Positions 42,499-51,066 of a stretch of 64,000 bases of DNA are shown one piece after another. Under the pieces are notes generated by a model. The model had not been told where the DNA came from, searched no databases, and saw only the letters and a program-made list of their open reading frames with translations. Position 1 is the first letter of the stretch; every line of letters starts with the position of its first letter. Source of the stretch: Streptomyces antnestii (GTDB taxonomy: Bacteria; Actinomycetota; Actinomycetes; Streptomycetales; Streptomycetaceae); NCBI RefSeq assembly GCF_004005495.1, contig NZ_RZYA01000011.1, positions 186,001 through 250,000 of the forward strand, read 5' to 3'. The position numbers and the translations under genes are program-made.

Positions 42499-43943
42499 CC
42501 GCACAGGCCGTCCCCGTACAGGCCGTTCCGGCGCAGGGCCTGCTGACCTCCGTGCCGCACGTCGTGAACGTCGGTGTCGAGGGGTTCGCCGGGCCGCCGC
42601 GGGCCGCCGGCGCGACCGTGACCGCCGTCGACTGGCGGCCGCCCGCGGCCGGCGATCCGGAACTCGGCGCGCGGCTCGCCCGCCTTGTGGCGCACCCGGC
42701 CGTCGAGGCCGCCAACGCCACGGCCCTGAGCCGGATCCTCGGCGTCGTGCCGATGTGGACGGACGTCCGCCCCGCCGGCGAACTCGTCCCCGAACTCGCC
42801 GAGCAGAAGCTCCTGTTGCACGCCGGACCGCCGATCGCCTGGGAGCACATGTGCGGTCCGATGCGGGCCGCCGTCGTCGGCGCCGCCCTGCTTGAGGGCT
42901 GGGCGGCGACGCCGCCGGAAGCGGAAGCGCTCGCCGACAGCGGCGCGATCCGCTTCGCCCCGTGCCATCACCACGACGCGGTCGGCCCGATGGCGGGCAT
43001 CGTCTCGGCGTCCATGCCCCTGCTCGTCGTGGAGGACGAGGCCACGGGCCTGCGGGCCTACTCCAACCTCAACGAGGGGCAGGGCCGCTGTCTGCGCTAC
43101 GGCGCGCTCGGCGACGACGTCATGGAGCGGCTGCGCTGGATGGGTGAGCGTCTCGGTCCGGCCCTGCGGGCGGCGCTCGGCTCGCTCGCCGAGCCCGTCA
43201 ACCTGCGGTCGGTCACCGCGCAGGCCCTGCAGATGGGCGACGAGTGCCACAGCCGCAACACCGCGGCGAGCGCCCTGCTGACCCGCGAACTGTCGGCGGC
43301 ACTCGCCCGGCACGCGGACCTCGGCGGGATCGAGGCGCTCGACTTCCTGCGCGACAACAACTACTGGTTCCTCAACTTCTCCATGGCGGCGAGCAAGTTG
43401 GCGCTGATGGCCGGCCACGGCGTGCCGCACTCGACGGTCGTCACGACGTTCGCCCGCAACGGTGTCGAGGTCGGCATCCGCGTCAGCGGCCTCGGCGACG
43501 CCTGGTTCACGGCGCCCGCCGCCCCCGTGGACGGCCTCTACTTCGCCGGTTACGGGCCTGCCGACGCCAATCCCGACATCGGGGACAGCGCGATCACGGA
43601 GATGCACGGCCTGGGCGGTTTCGCGCTGGCCGCCGCCCCCGCGATCGTCGGTTTCGTGGGCGGCACACCCGAAGGAGCCCGCCGCGTCAGCCAGGACATG
43701 GCGACGCTCACCGTCGGCAGGCACCGCGACTACCGCCTCCCCGGCCTCGACTTCGTCGGGAGTCCCGTCGGCCTGGACATCCGCAAGGTCGTCGACACGG
43801 GCCTCGAACCGGTCGTCACCACGGGCATCGCCCACCGCGAGCCGGGCATCGGACAGATCGGCGCGGGCCTCACCCACGCGCCGATGCGCTGCTTCACGGA
43901 CGCGCTGCGCGCCTTCGAGGAGCCTCCGGAGACGGCGGTGTGA
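42495..43943 (+). CDS. DUF1116 protein (YlbE/AllG-like carbamoyltransferase subunit)
   Basis: A 482-residue DUF1116 protein: NVGVEGFAGPPRAAGATV at the N terminus, then AWEHMCGPMRAAVVGAALLE, FAPCHHHDAVGPMAGIVSAS, YSNLNEGQGRCLRYG and CHSRNTAASALL. These histidine- and asparagine-rich blocks probably form the active site shared with FdrA. ATG 42495 overlaps the FdrA stop (ATGA). Function follows the E. coli YlbE assignment; in this organism the carbamoyl donor is unknown. Confidence 0.9.
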   Translation: MTAQAVPVQAVPAQGLLTSVPHVVNVGVEGFAGPPRAAGATVTAVDWRPPAAGDPELGARLARLVAHPAVEAANATALSRILGVVPMWTDVRPAGELVPELAEQKLLLHAGPPIAWEHMCGPMRAAVVGAALLEGWAATPPEAEALADSGAIRFAPCHHHDAVGPMAGIVSASMPLLVVEDEATGLRAYSNLNEGQGRCLRYGALGDDVMERLRWMGERLGPALRAALGSLAEPVNLRSVTAQALQMGDECHSRNTAASALLTRELSAALARHADLGGIEALDFLRDNNYWFLNFSMAASKLALMAGHGVPHSTVVTTFARNGVEVGIRVSGLGDAWFTAPAAPVDGLYFAGYGPADANPDIGDSAITEMHGLGGFALAAAPAIVGFVGGTPEGARRVSQDMATLTVGRHRDYRLPGLDFVGSPVGLDIRKVVDTGLEPVVTTGIAHREPGIGQIGAGLTHAPMRCFTDALRAFEEPPETAV

Positions 43944-44776
43944 CGTGCTACGCCGGAGTGGTCAGCGCGGCGGTCGCCCCGCTCCTGCACGGCCCGCACC
44001 GGTCGGCCCGCGTCGTCGCCGTCACCCGTTACGCGGTCCATCTCGCCACCGGGGAACGGGAGTTGCCCGCGCTCGCCGTGGTGACCCGGGACGCGATCCG
44101 GCTGCCGAACGCGTTCGTCCTGCCCTTCTCCTCGGTGGAGCGGCCGCTGGACACGCTCCGGGGGCAGCCGGCCGGTCTCGGGGCGGGCGGGATCGCCATC
44201 GGCGCCGTGCGCTTCGAGCCGGGGGCGTCCTGGACACCGCCCCGTGTCCAGGACGTCCCCTCCCGGCCCGACCCCGCGCGCGTCCGGCAGGCGGCGGCGT
44301 TGCTCGACATACGGGCTCACCCCCTGCCGCCGCCGCTGGTGGCCCGCCTCGCCGGCCTGCGCCACGCCCTGCACACCGATGACGCGAGCGAAGTCCGGCG
44401 GGCCGCCCGCGCGCTCGTCGGCCTCGGCCCCGGGCTCACGCCGTCCGGTGACGACATCCTGTGCGGCGCGCTGCTGGCGAGCCGGGCCTGGGGTGGCCCC
44501 CTCGGCGCGCTCTCGGACGCCGTGGCGGATGCCGCCCGGCGCACCCCGCTGCTCTCGGCGGCGCTGCTGCGGCACGCGGTGCGGGGCGAATGCGTGGCGC
44601 AGGCGCGGGAGTTCCTGCGCGCGCTCGGCGGGGACGGTCCGCTGGATGCCGCGTTGGACGACCTGCTGGCGGTGGGGCACCACTCGGGGGGCGACCTGGC
44701 GCGTGGGGTGCTCGCGGTGGGCCAGGACAGGGCGCCCGGGACTACCCGTGGAAGTAGCGGTCGCCCTTGTCGATGA
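43940..44776 (+). CDS. DUF2877 protein (YlbF/AllH-like carbamoyltransferase subunit)
   Basis: A 278-residue DUF2877 protein with the family signature GLGPGLTPSGDDILCGALLA near residues 155-174 and VGHHSGGDLARGV close to the C terminus. GTG 43940 overlaps the DUF1116 stop (GTGA). The gene ends inside the convergent hypothetical gene, a 35-bp overlap. It completes the FdrA-DUF1116-DUF2877 set. Confidence 0.88.
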   Translation: MTCYAGVVSAAVAPLLHGPHRSARVVAVTRYAVHLATGERELPALAVVTRDAIRLPNAFVLPFSSVERPLDTLRGQPAGLGAGGIAIGAVRFEPGASWTPPRVQDVPSRPDPARVRQAAALLDIRAHPLPPPLVARLAGLRHALHTDDASEVRRAARALVGLGPGLTPSGDDILCGALLASRAWGGPLGALSDAVADAARRTPLLSAALLRHAVRGECVAQAREFLRALGGDGPLDAALDDLLAVGHHSGGDLARGVLAVGQDRAPGTTRGSSGRPCR

Positions 44777-45236
44777 GGTGGTTGGCGTAGACCCGGCCGA
44801 TGGCCGGCTTGCCGCGGTAGAGGCCTACGTAGCGCTGGGCGCTGTCCACGACGACGGGGCGGGCGAAGCAGGCGAAGCGGTTGCGCTGCTGCTGCTCGGC
44901 CCAGGCCACGGCGGCCGGGTCGACGCGCTCGCTGACCAGGACGGGGAAGGCCGCGACGCCGGTCTGGGCTCCGACCGGGAGGCCGCCCTTGTTGTTCTTC
45001 GCGTAGGTGAGGACCTGCGAGGTGAACGTGTCGACGCTCTGCACGGTGGTCTCAGGGACGGCGGCGGCGACGGTGAACAGGTGCAGGTTGGTGGCCATCC
45101 AGCGCATCCGGAAGTCGGCCCGCCGCCCGACGAGCACGGGCACGCCGAACCAGTCGTCCCAGCGCGTCGCGCAGCCGTCCGCAACGAGGCGGCTCTCGAG
45201 GGAGGTCAGATAGGCGCGGGCCGATTCACCGGTCAT
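44742..45236 (-). CDS. Conserved actinobacterial hypothetical protein
   Basis: 164 residues, soluble. Conserved-looking segments are RWDDWFGVPVLVGRRADFRM, MRWMATNLHLFTVAAAVPE, FPVLVSERVDPAAVAWAEQQ and PVVVDSAQRYVGLYRGKP. Similar proteins are sometimes labelled levansucrase in databases, but nothing here resembles that glycosidase. No function can be assigned. ATG 45236 has no obvious ribosome-binding site. Confidence 0.78.
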   Translation of the reverse strand: MTGESARAYLTSLESRLVADGCATRWDDWFGVPVLVGRRADFRMRWMATNLHLFTVAAAVPETTVQSVDTFTSQVLTYAKNNKGGLPVGAQTGVAAFPVLVSERVDPAAVAWAEQQQRNRFACFARPVVVDSAQRYVGLYRGKPAIGRVYANHLIDKGDRYFHG

Positions 45237-45310
45237 GGCGGTGATGGTGCACGGTCGGCCCGCCCGGCGGACCAGGGGGTGTCCCTGTCCGTGGCGGTCC
45301 GCGTGCGTCC

Positions 45311-46573
45311 TCAGGCCGGAGCCAGGCCCGAGAGCGGGTCGTCGAGGACCGGCTGCCACGCCAACTCGGCCGCGCCGACGAGGCTGTTGTGGTCGAGCGT
45401 GCACGCCAGGATGGGGACACCGCCGCTGCGGCCCCACAGGCTCCGGTCCGCGACGACGGCCCGCAGCCGGTTCGGATCGGCGTCGAGGAGCGCCCGGTGC
45501 AGGCCGCCGAGGATGATGCGGTCGGGGTTCAGGATGTTCACCAGGCCCGCGAGGCCGAGGCCGAGGCGGTCGATCAAAGCCTCGGTGGCCATCCGCACCT
45601 TCGGGTCGTCGAGGCTGCCGGCGATCAGCTCCCGGGCCTGATGGAGCAGGGAGCCGTCGGGTCCCGGTTCGCGGCCGGCCGCGTCGAGCAGCGCCAGCGG
45701 GTCGGTCTCCACGTCGAGGCAGCCGCGGCTGCCGCAGTAGCAGGGCCGGCCCTCGGGGTTCACGGTGAGGTGCCCGACCTCCAGGGCGAGGCCCGAACTG
45801 CCCGTGTGCAGACGGCCGTCGAGGACGAGGGCGCCGCCGACGCCGCGGTGGCCGGTGGCGACGCACAGCAGGTCGCGCGCGCCGCGCCCCGCGCCGTGCC
45901 GGTGCTCGGCGAGGGCGGCGAGGTTGACGTCGTTCGCGGCGAACGCGGGCCGGTCGATGCCCGCTTCGCGGACGCGCTCGGCGAAGATCTCGCGGACGGG
46001 GGCGCCCGCGGGCCAGGCGAGGTGCAGGGGGTTGAGGGCCGTGCCCTCGGGTTCGGCCACCGCGGACGGCACGGCGAGGCCTGCGCCGACGCAGTGGCGC
46101 CCGGTCTCGCGCAGCAGCCGGGCACCGGCGTCCACGACGGATCCGAGGACGCGCGCCGGGTCCGGGTCGATGATCTCGCAGCCGGGCGTGGTCGCGACGA
46201 TCCGGCCGCCGAGGCCGACGAGGGCCGCGCGGTAGCCGTCCGAGTGGACCTGGGCGGCGAGGGCGACGGGCCCGTCCTCGGCCAGGGAGAGCCGGTGCGA
46301 GGGCCGCCCTTGCGAGCCGGCGGCGGCGCTGGGCTTGGCGTCGATCCTGATGAGGCCGAGTGCTTCGAGCTCGGCGGCGACGGCGCCCGCCGTGGCGCGG
46401 GTCACGCCCAGTTCGGCGGTGAGGACGGCGCGGGTCGGCGCGCGGCCGGTGTGCACGAGTTCGAGGGCGGGGCCGAGCGCGCCACGTCCCCGTTCGAGAC
46501 GGGGTGAACGCGCGGAACCCTCCGCCTCGCCCGCCGTCTGTCCCCCGGCCCCGGAGGCCGCCTTGCCACGCAT
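45311..46573 (-). CDS. ROK-family transcriptional regulator
   Basis: A 420-residue repressor with an N-terminal winged helix (about 25-75: PTRAVLTAELGVTRATAGAV) and a sugar-kinase-like ROK domain. The zinc motif CYCGSRGCLDVE is complete, and NILNPDRIILGG and HRGVGGALVLDG are present. The kinase-type catalytic Asp region reads FAANDVNLAALAEHRHG, so sugar binding is likely. ATG 46573 has GAGGAG 6 bases upstream. Targets are probably sugar genes such as the aldolase/SIS set nearby, but this is inferred. Confidence 0.88.
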   Translation of the reverse strand: MRGKAASGAGGQTAGEAEGSARSPRLERGRGALGPALELVHTGRAPTRAVLTAELGVTRATAGAVAAELEALGLIRIDAKPSAAAGSQGRPSHRLSLAEDGPVALAAQVHSDGYRAALVGLGGRIVATTPGCEIIDPDPARVLGSVVDAGARLLRETGRHCVGAGLAVPSAVAEPEGTALNPLHLAWPAGAPVREIFAERVREAGIDRPAFAANDVNLAALAEHRHGAGRGARDLLCVATGHRGVGGALVLDGRLHTGSSGLALEVGHLTVNPEGRPCYCGSRGCLDVETDPLALLDAAGREPGPDGSLLHQARELIAGSLDDPKVRMATEALIDRLGLGLAGLVNILNPDRIILGGLHRALLDADPNRLRAVVADRSLWGRSGGVPILACTLDHNSLVGAAELAWQPVLDDPLSGLAPA

Positions 46574-46642
46574 CAGCAACTCCTCGCCCTGATCACCGTG
46601 TCGCATCGTATCCGGTGAACGGTGTGGTCCCGGCGGGTGAAC

Positions 46643-47350
46643 TCACCTCCCGGGTGACGCAGGCCCGGTGAGCCCGGTGACGCGCATCGTGAGGTTGAGG
46701 CGGCCCGTGGCGAGCCCGGTAGCGGGGTCGCCGGTGCCGGGATACACCTTCGGCACGCCGTGGAAGGCGAGCCGTGACGGCCCTCCGAACACGAGCAGGT
46801 CCCCGGAGACCAGCTCCACGTCCTCGTAGGGTCTGCCGCGGTTCTCCGTGTTCCCGAGCCGGAAGACGCAGGTGTCGCCGACGCTGAGGGAGACGACGGG
46901 GGCGCGGGACCGCTCGTCCTTGTCCTGGTGCAGGCCCATGGTGGCGGCGCCGTCGTAGAAGTTGACGAGGGCGGTGTCGGGGTCGTAGCCGTCGCCGGCC
47001 GCCTCGTCCTCGTACGCGTCGGTGAGTGCGCGCCTGCCCAACTCCCGCAGCCAGTCGGGGAAGGGGGCCACCCGGGCGCCGTTCACGTCGGTCGCCGTGC
47101 GGGTGTAGCGGTAGGGCTGCCAGTGCCATCCGACGCACACGGTCTGTACGGACATGACACCGCCGCCCGGCAGTCGCGTGTGGCGCATGGGCACCGGCCC
47201 CGCGGCCCAGCCGCGGCAGGCGTCGACGAGGGCGCGCTGAGCGGCGGCGTCGAGCCAGCCGGGCACGTGCACCGCGCCAGGGGTGATCTCCCTGCGCTCC
47301 CGGGTCAGCGGGAAGAGCGGGGGCGCGTGCGGTTCGGGCCGGCTTGCCAT
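46643..47350 (-). CDS. alkB: AlkB-like 2-oxoglutarate/Fe(II)-dependent dioxygenase
   Basis: A 235-residue dioxygenase. The iron motif is LHQDKDE (His and Asp) with the distal His in AFHGVPKVY, and the 2-oxoglutarate Arg lies in GRLNLTMRV. VNFYDGAATMGLHQD and PYRYTRTATDVNG resemble E. coli AlkB, which repairs N1-methyladenine and N3-methylcytosine in DNA. It is followed on the same strand by the ROK regulator after 69 bp; no adaptive-response partner is adjacent. Confidence 0.9.
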   Translation of the reverse strand: MASRPEPHAPPLFPLTRERREITPGAVHVPGWLDAAAQRALVDACRGWAAGPVPMRHTRLPGGGVMSVQTVCVGWHWQPYRYTRTATDVNGARVAPFPDWLRELGRRALTDAYEDEAAGDGYDPDTALVNFYDGAATMGLHQDKDERSRAPVVSLSVGDTCVFRLGNTENRGRPYEDVELVSGDLLVFGGPSRLAFHGVPKVYPGTGDPATGLATGRLNLTMRVTGLTGPASPGR

Positions 47351-47361
47351 GACGCCATTGT

Positions 47362-47390
47362 CCCCGGTACGAGGGGTCCTCGTACCGGGG
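47362..47390 (-). terminator. Terminator hairpin after the aldolase gene
   Basis: Perfect 13-bp arms (CCCCGGTACGAGG 47362-47374, CCTCGTACCGGGG 47378-47390) with a GGT loop. It lies between the aldolase stop and the alkB start on the minus strand and probably ends the sugar operon. Confidence 0.85.
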
Positions 47391-47407
47391 CCGGGTGGTC
47401 GCGGGGG

Positions 47408-48259
47408 TCAGCGGCGCATCACCTGGACCAGTTCCGTCACGGTGCGGACCATCGCCTCGCGGCCCACGCTCAGGTACTTGCGGGAGTCGACGGCGTCGGG
47501 GTGTGCGGCGAGGAACTCCCGGATGGCTCCCGTCATCGCTATGTTCAGGGCCGTGCCGACGTTCACCTTGGCGATGCCGCCGCGGACGGCCGCCGTCAGT
47601 TCGTCGTCCGAGACCCCGGAGGAGCCGTGCAGGACCAGCGGGACGCCGAGGCCCTCGGAAAGCCGCTTGAGGAGGTCGTGGTCGAGCGCCGCGGTGCGGG
47701 TGGTCATGGCGTGCGAGGAGCCGATCGCGACGGCCAGGGCGTCGACGCCCGAGTCCGTCACATAGGCCATGGCCTCGCCGGGGTCGGTGCGGGCGCCCGG
47801 CGCATGGGCGTCGAGCGGGGCGGCGCCGTCCTTGCCGCCGACCTCGCCGAGCTCCGCCTCGACCCAGAGCCCGTTGGCGTGGCCCCACTCGGCGGCGGCG
47901 CGGGTGGCCGCGAGGTTCTCGTCGTACGGCAGCCGGGCGGCGTCGTACATCACCGAGCTGAACCCGGCGTCGGCGGCCTGGCGGAGCAGTTCGTCGCTCT
48001 GGACGTGGTCGAGGTGGAGCGCCACGGGCACGCGGGACGCCTCGGCGGTGGCGGCCGCGGCCCGGGCGAGGGGCAGCAGCCGCCCGTAGCGGTAGCGCAC
48101 CGCGTTCTCGCTGATCTGGAGGATCACCGGCGCGTCCGCGGCCTCGGCGCCCGCGACGACGGCCTCGATGTGCTCCAGGGTGATCACGTTGAACGCGGCG
48201 ACCGCGGTGTGCGCCGCGGTGGCCTCGGCGACGAGCGCGCCGGTTGCTGCGAGGGGCAC
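47408..48259 (-). CDS. Class II fructose/tagatose-bisphosphate aldolase
   Basis: A 283-residue zinc aldolase of the KbaY/GatY/FbaA type: AAFNVITLEHIEAVV, the zinc motif VALHLDHVQSDELL, VEAELGEVGGKDG, and LVLHGSSGVSDDEL with the phosphate-binding VNVGTALNIAMT. The neighbouring SIS isomerase and DeoR regulator favour a tagatose- or amino-sugar-derived substrate over central glycolysis. GTG 48259 has an almost perfect AAAGGAGG upstream. Confidence 0.9.
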   Translation of the reverse strand: MPLAATGALVAEATAAHTAVAAFNVITLEHIEAVVAGAEAADAPVILQISENAVRYRYGRLLPLARAAAATAEASRVPVALHLDHVQSDELLRQAADAGFSSVMYDAARLPYDENLAATRAAAEWGHANGLWVEAELGEVGGKDGAAPLDAHAPGARTDPGEAMAYVTDSGVDALAVAIGSSHAMTTRTAALDHDLLKRLSEGLGVPLVLHGSSGVSDDELTAAVRGGIAKVNVGTALNIAMTGAIREFLAAHPDAVDSRKYLSVGREAMVRTVTELVQVMRR

Positions 48260-48269
48260 AGCCCCTCCT

Positions 48270-48305
48270 TTCGGAAGGCTCTACAGGTTCGGAAGGCTCT
48301 ACAGG
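48270..48305. repeat. Exact 18-bp tandem duplication between SIS and aldolase genes
   Basis: TTCGGAAGGCTCTACAGG occurs twice head to tail (48270-48287, 48288-48305). On the minus strand this places the repeat just upstream of the aldolase ribosome-binding site, within the 57-bp gap after the SIS gene stop. Confidence 0.85.
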
Positions 48306-48316
48306 TCGGGCGGCGG

Positions 48317-49201
48317 TCAGCTCGCGGTGAGGATCACCGAGCGGGTGAGGTGGCGGGGCTGGTCGGGGTCGAGTCCGCGGGCGGCGGCGACGGCGACGGC
48401 GAGGCGCTGGGCGCGGACGAGTTCGGCGAGCGGGTCGAGGCCGCCCTCGATCCACAGCGCGCCGGTGCCGCCCACCTGCTCGGCGAGCCCGTCGGGGGCC
48501 TCGCCGATCATCCAGGTGGCGGTGCCCGAGGTGGTGACGCTGATGGGGCCGTGGCGGTACTCCATCGCGGGGTACGCCTCGGTCCAGGACAGGGACGCCT
48601 CGCGCATCTTCAGGGCGGCCTCGTTCGCCAGGCCGACGGTCCAGCCGCGTCCCAGGAACGTGAACTGGCCGCATTCCACGAGGCCTTCGGGCAGCGGCGT
48701 CTCGAGCGCGGTGCGCGCGTCGGCGACCGCCTGCTCGGTGTGCAGGCCGAGGTGGGCGCGCAGGAGGGTGAGCGCCGTCGTCGCGAAGCGGGTCTGGACG
48801 ACGGACTTCTCATCGGCGAAGTCCAGGACGATCACGTCGTCGGCGGCCTCGACGATCGGCGTGTTCGGGTCGCCGATGATGGCGGTCGTACGGACGCTGC
48901 CCTTGACCGCGGCCAGGAGCTCGACGACCTCGGTCGTCGTGCCGGACCGGGAGAGCGCGATCAGCCGGTCGTACGGGCGCCCGGCCGGGAACTCCGAGGC
49001 GGCGAACGCGTCGGTCTCGCCCTGTCCGGACTGCTCGCGCAGCGCGGCGAAGGCCTGCGCCATGAACCACGAGGTGCCGCAGCCCACGATCGCGACGCGC
49101 TCCCCCGGCGCGGGCAGCTTGGCGGCCTCGCCCGCGGCCAGACCCGCCGCGCGCGTCCAGCACTCCGGCTGGCTGTTCAGCTCGTTCTCGACATGGCTCA
49201 T
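48317..49201 (-). CDS. SIS-domain sugar isomerase/deaminase (AgaS or GlmS-isomerase-like)
   Basis: A 294-residue protein with two SIS domains: VAIVGCGTSWFMAQAFAALR and IALSRSGTTTEVVELLAAVK, then FLGRGWTVGLANEAALKMRE and MEYRHGPIS. It matches sugar-phosphate isomerases of amino-sugar pathways (AgaS, FrlB, GlmS C-terminal part) without a glutaminase domain. With the aldolase it would turn an amino-sugar phosphate into a ketose phosphate and split it. ATG 49201 has GGGAG upstream; earlier in-frame codons are rejected. Divergent from the DeoR gene. Confidence 0.87.
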   Translation of the reverse strand: MSHVENELNSQPECWTRAAGLAAGEAAKLPAPGERVAIVGCGTSWFMAQAFAALREQSGQGETDAFAASEFPAGRPYDRLIALSRSGTTTEVVELLAAVKGSVRTTAIIGDPNTPIVEAADDVIVLDFADEKSVVQTRFATTALTLLRAHLGLHTEQAVADARTALETPLPEGLVECGQFTFLGRGWTVGLANEAALKMREASLSWTEAYPAMEYRHGPISVTTSGTATWMIGEAPDGLAEQVGGTGALWIEGGLDPLAELVRAQRLAVAVAAARGLDPDQPRHLTRSVILTAS

Positions 49202-49327
49202 GCCGTGCCCACTCCCTGATGTGTCGTGTCCGTCGACCGGTCCCATACGCCGAACCAGTCGAATCAGTCGAATACGTCGAAACGCACGGCGCAATACGCC
49301 GCAATACGGCGCGTTCGAACCGCCTCC

Positions 49328-49374
49328 CGAGCTTATGCTCGTTCCTGCAAGATATAGATATGTTTCGAGCATAA
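49328..49374. promoter_or_regulatory. Candidate DeoR operator in the divergent region
   Basis: A perfect 9-bp inverted repeat TTATGCTCG (49333-49341) and CGAGCATAA (49366-49374) brackets an AT-rich 24-bp core with GATATAGATATG. The left arm is also half of a second palindrome, CGAGC-TTAT-GCTCG at 49328-49341. It lies 56-100 bp before the regulator ATG. Earlier in the gap, CAGTCGAAT and GCAATACGC are each nearly repeated twice. Confidence 0.65.
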
Positions 49375-49429
49375 CCAAGCATCTGGTAGTGCGCTAGGGT
49401 CACCGGAGATCGACGATTGGAGGCCGCGG

Positions 49430-50209
49430 ATGTCCCGCGACGCCCGCTGGAAGTCCCTGCTGGAGCTGCTCGTCGAGCGGGGGCGCCTGGATGTCGAGGA
49501 GGCGGCGACCGACCTCGGCGTGTCGGCGGCCACGATCCGACGCGACTTCGACCAGCTCGCCGAGCAGCAGATGCTCGTACGCACCCGCGGCGGCGCCGTC
49601 GTCCACGGCGTCTCGTACGAGCTGCCCCTGCGCTACAAGACCGCGCGCAACGCCTCCGAGAAGGAGCGGATCGCCAAGGCCGTCGCCGAACTGATCACGC
49701 CGGGCGAGGCGGTCGGACTGACCGGCGGCACGACGACGACCGAGGTGGCGCGCGCGCTCGCGGTCCGCCCGGACCTCGCCTCCGGCTCCCCCGCACTCAC
49801 GATCGTCACGAACGCGCTGAACATCGCCAACGAGCTGGCGGTGCGGCCCCAGTTCAAGATCGTGGTCACGGGCGGTGTCGCCCGGCCTCAGTCGTACGAG
49901 CTCATCGGGCCGCTGGCGGACGGCGTACTGAGTCAGATCACCATCGACACGGCCGTGCTCGGTGTCGTCGGTTTCGACGTCGCGCACGGCGCCGCCGCCC
50001 ACGACGAGGCGGAGGCGGCCATCAACCGGCTGCTGTGCGAGCGCGCCGAGCGGGTCATCGTCGCGGCGGACTCCAGCAAGCTGGGCCAGCGCGCGTTCGC
50101 CCGGATCTGCGCGACGGAACGCATCGGCACGCTGGTCACCGACAGCGCTGTGGATCCCGGGACGGTGGAGCGTTTCGAGGAGGCGGGGGTCAAGGTCCTC
50201 GCGGTGTGA
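49430..50209 (+). CDS. DeoR/GlpR-family regulator of the sugar genes
   Basis: A 259-residue regulator: helix-turn-helix RGRLDVEEAATDLGVSAATI, RRDFDQLAEQQMLVRTRGGA, and the sensor motifs GLTGGTTTTEVA, TIVTNALNIANEL and GPLADGVLSQITIDTAVLGV. It is divergent from the SIS/aldolase operon across a 228-bp gap that holds a perfect inverted repeat, so it is probably the repressor of that operon, responding to a sugar phosphate. ATG 49430 follows ATTGGAGG with good spacing. Confidence 0.9.
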   Translation: MSRDARWKSLLELLVERGRLDVEEAATDLGVSAATIRRDFDQLAEQQMLVRTRGGAVVHGVSYELPLRYKTARNASEKERIAKAVAELITPGEAVGLTGGTTTTEVARALAVRPDLASGSPALTIVTNALNIANELAVRPQFKIVVTGGVARPQSYELIGPLADGVLSQITIDTAVLGVVGFDVAHGAAAHDEAEAAINRLLCERAERVIVAADSSKLGQRAFARICATERIGTLVTDSAVDPGTVERFEEAGVKVLAV

Positions 50210-50394
50210 CACCCGCGAGTGTGCGCGGCTGTGGCCCTGCCCGTCCGGGCGGGGCCACAGCCATTCCCCTGAGTTGTCTCCCCTGAGTTGTCTCATGTGT
50301 GTCTGAATATCGAGCAGCGCTCTCGGCCTGTGGCTCGCTAGTGTTCACGGTCCAGCTGATGGACGTCACGCACGTCGGGGGGCATCGACAGGGC

Positions 50395-51066
50395 ATGGAG
50401 ACACCCGAGAAACCCGAGGTGGCGCCGCAGCCTCCGCCGACGTCGAAATCTCAGGCGTCCCCCAGCGACAGGCCCTGGCACAACCGAGTCGCTCCTCCGC
50501 CCCTGCCGCCACTGCCCCCGCATCTCGGGGGCAGCGTCAACCTGAAGGTCGGTAAACGGCTGTTGTGGGTCGGCGGTGCCGCCTACCCGCTCAGGAACAT
50601 CACGCGGGTGTACACGTTCCTGCTCACCCCGCGGCGCGGTGAGGCGACCATGCTCTTCCTCAAGCGCGTCGGCATCGTCCTGTCGGTGGCCTTCGCCCTG
50701 GGGATCGTCAACGGGCTTACCCGCTTCGGCTCCGAGGACACCTCGAACACGATCTCCCGGCTCATCTGGTTCGGCGCCGTCACGGCGCTGATCTTCTGCG
50801 CCGTGGAGTTGGGGGTGGTCCTGACCGCCCCCACCCACTGGGTGCTGGCCATCGAGACATCCGGCGCCTCGACAGCCCTGGTGACCAGCAAGAACACGCA
50901 GCATCTCCATGAGCTGGTCGGTTACGTCGTGAACGCGATCGAGAACCCCGAGGTCGAGTTCCAGGTGAAGGTCGAGACACTCATGATCAACCCCAGGAAC
51001 TACCACTTCGGGGACAACGTCAACATGTACGGCGGATCCGGCAACGTGGGGATGGCGAAGTCATGA
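50395..51066 (+). CDS. DUF6232-like membrane protein with C-terminal Gly/Asn motif
   Basis: A 223-residue protein of unknown function. A Pro-rich N terminus (PPPLPPLPPH) leads to a short domain with LKVGKRLLWVGGAAYPLRNI, as in the actinobacterial DUF6232 family, then two transmembrane helices (about 107-125 and 137-155). A cytoplasmic-type tail (about 160-200) ends in NYHFGDNVNMYGGSGNVG (202-219). The start of the next protein carries a version of the same motif. ATG 50395 is preferred over GTG 50299 because the family likeness begins after it. The stop overlaps the next ATG (ATGA). Confidence 0.8.
   Translation: METPEKPEVAPQPPPTSKSQASPSDRPWHNRVAPPPLPPLPPHLGGSVNLKVGKRLLWVGGAAYPLRNITRVYTFLLTPRRGEATMLFLKRVGIVLSVAFALGIVNGLTRFGSEDTSNTISRLIWFGAVTALIFCAVELGVVLTAPTHWVLAIETSGASTALVTSKNTQHLHELVGYVVNAIENPEVEFQVKVETLMINPRNYHFGDNVNMYGGSGNVGMAKS

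Noticed and set aside
44742..45236. Levansucrase
   Set aside because: A name used for similar proteins, but at 164 residues it lacks any glycoside hydrolase 68 feature.
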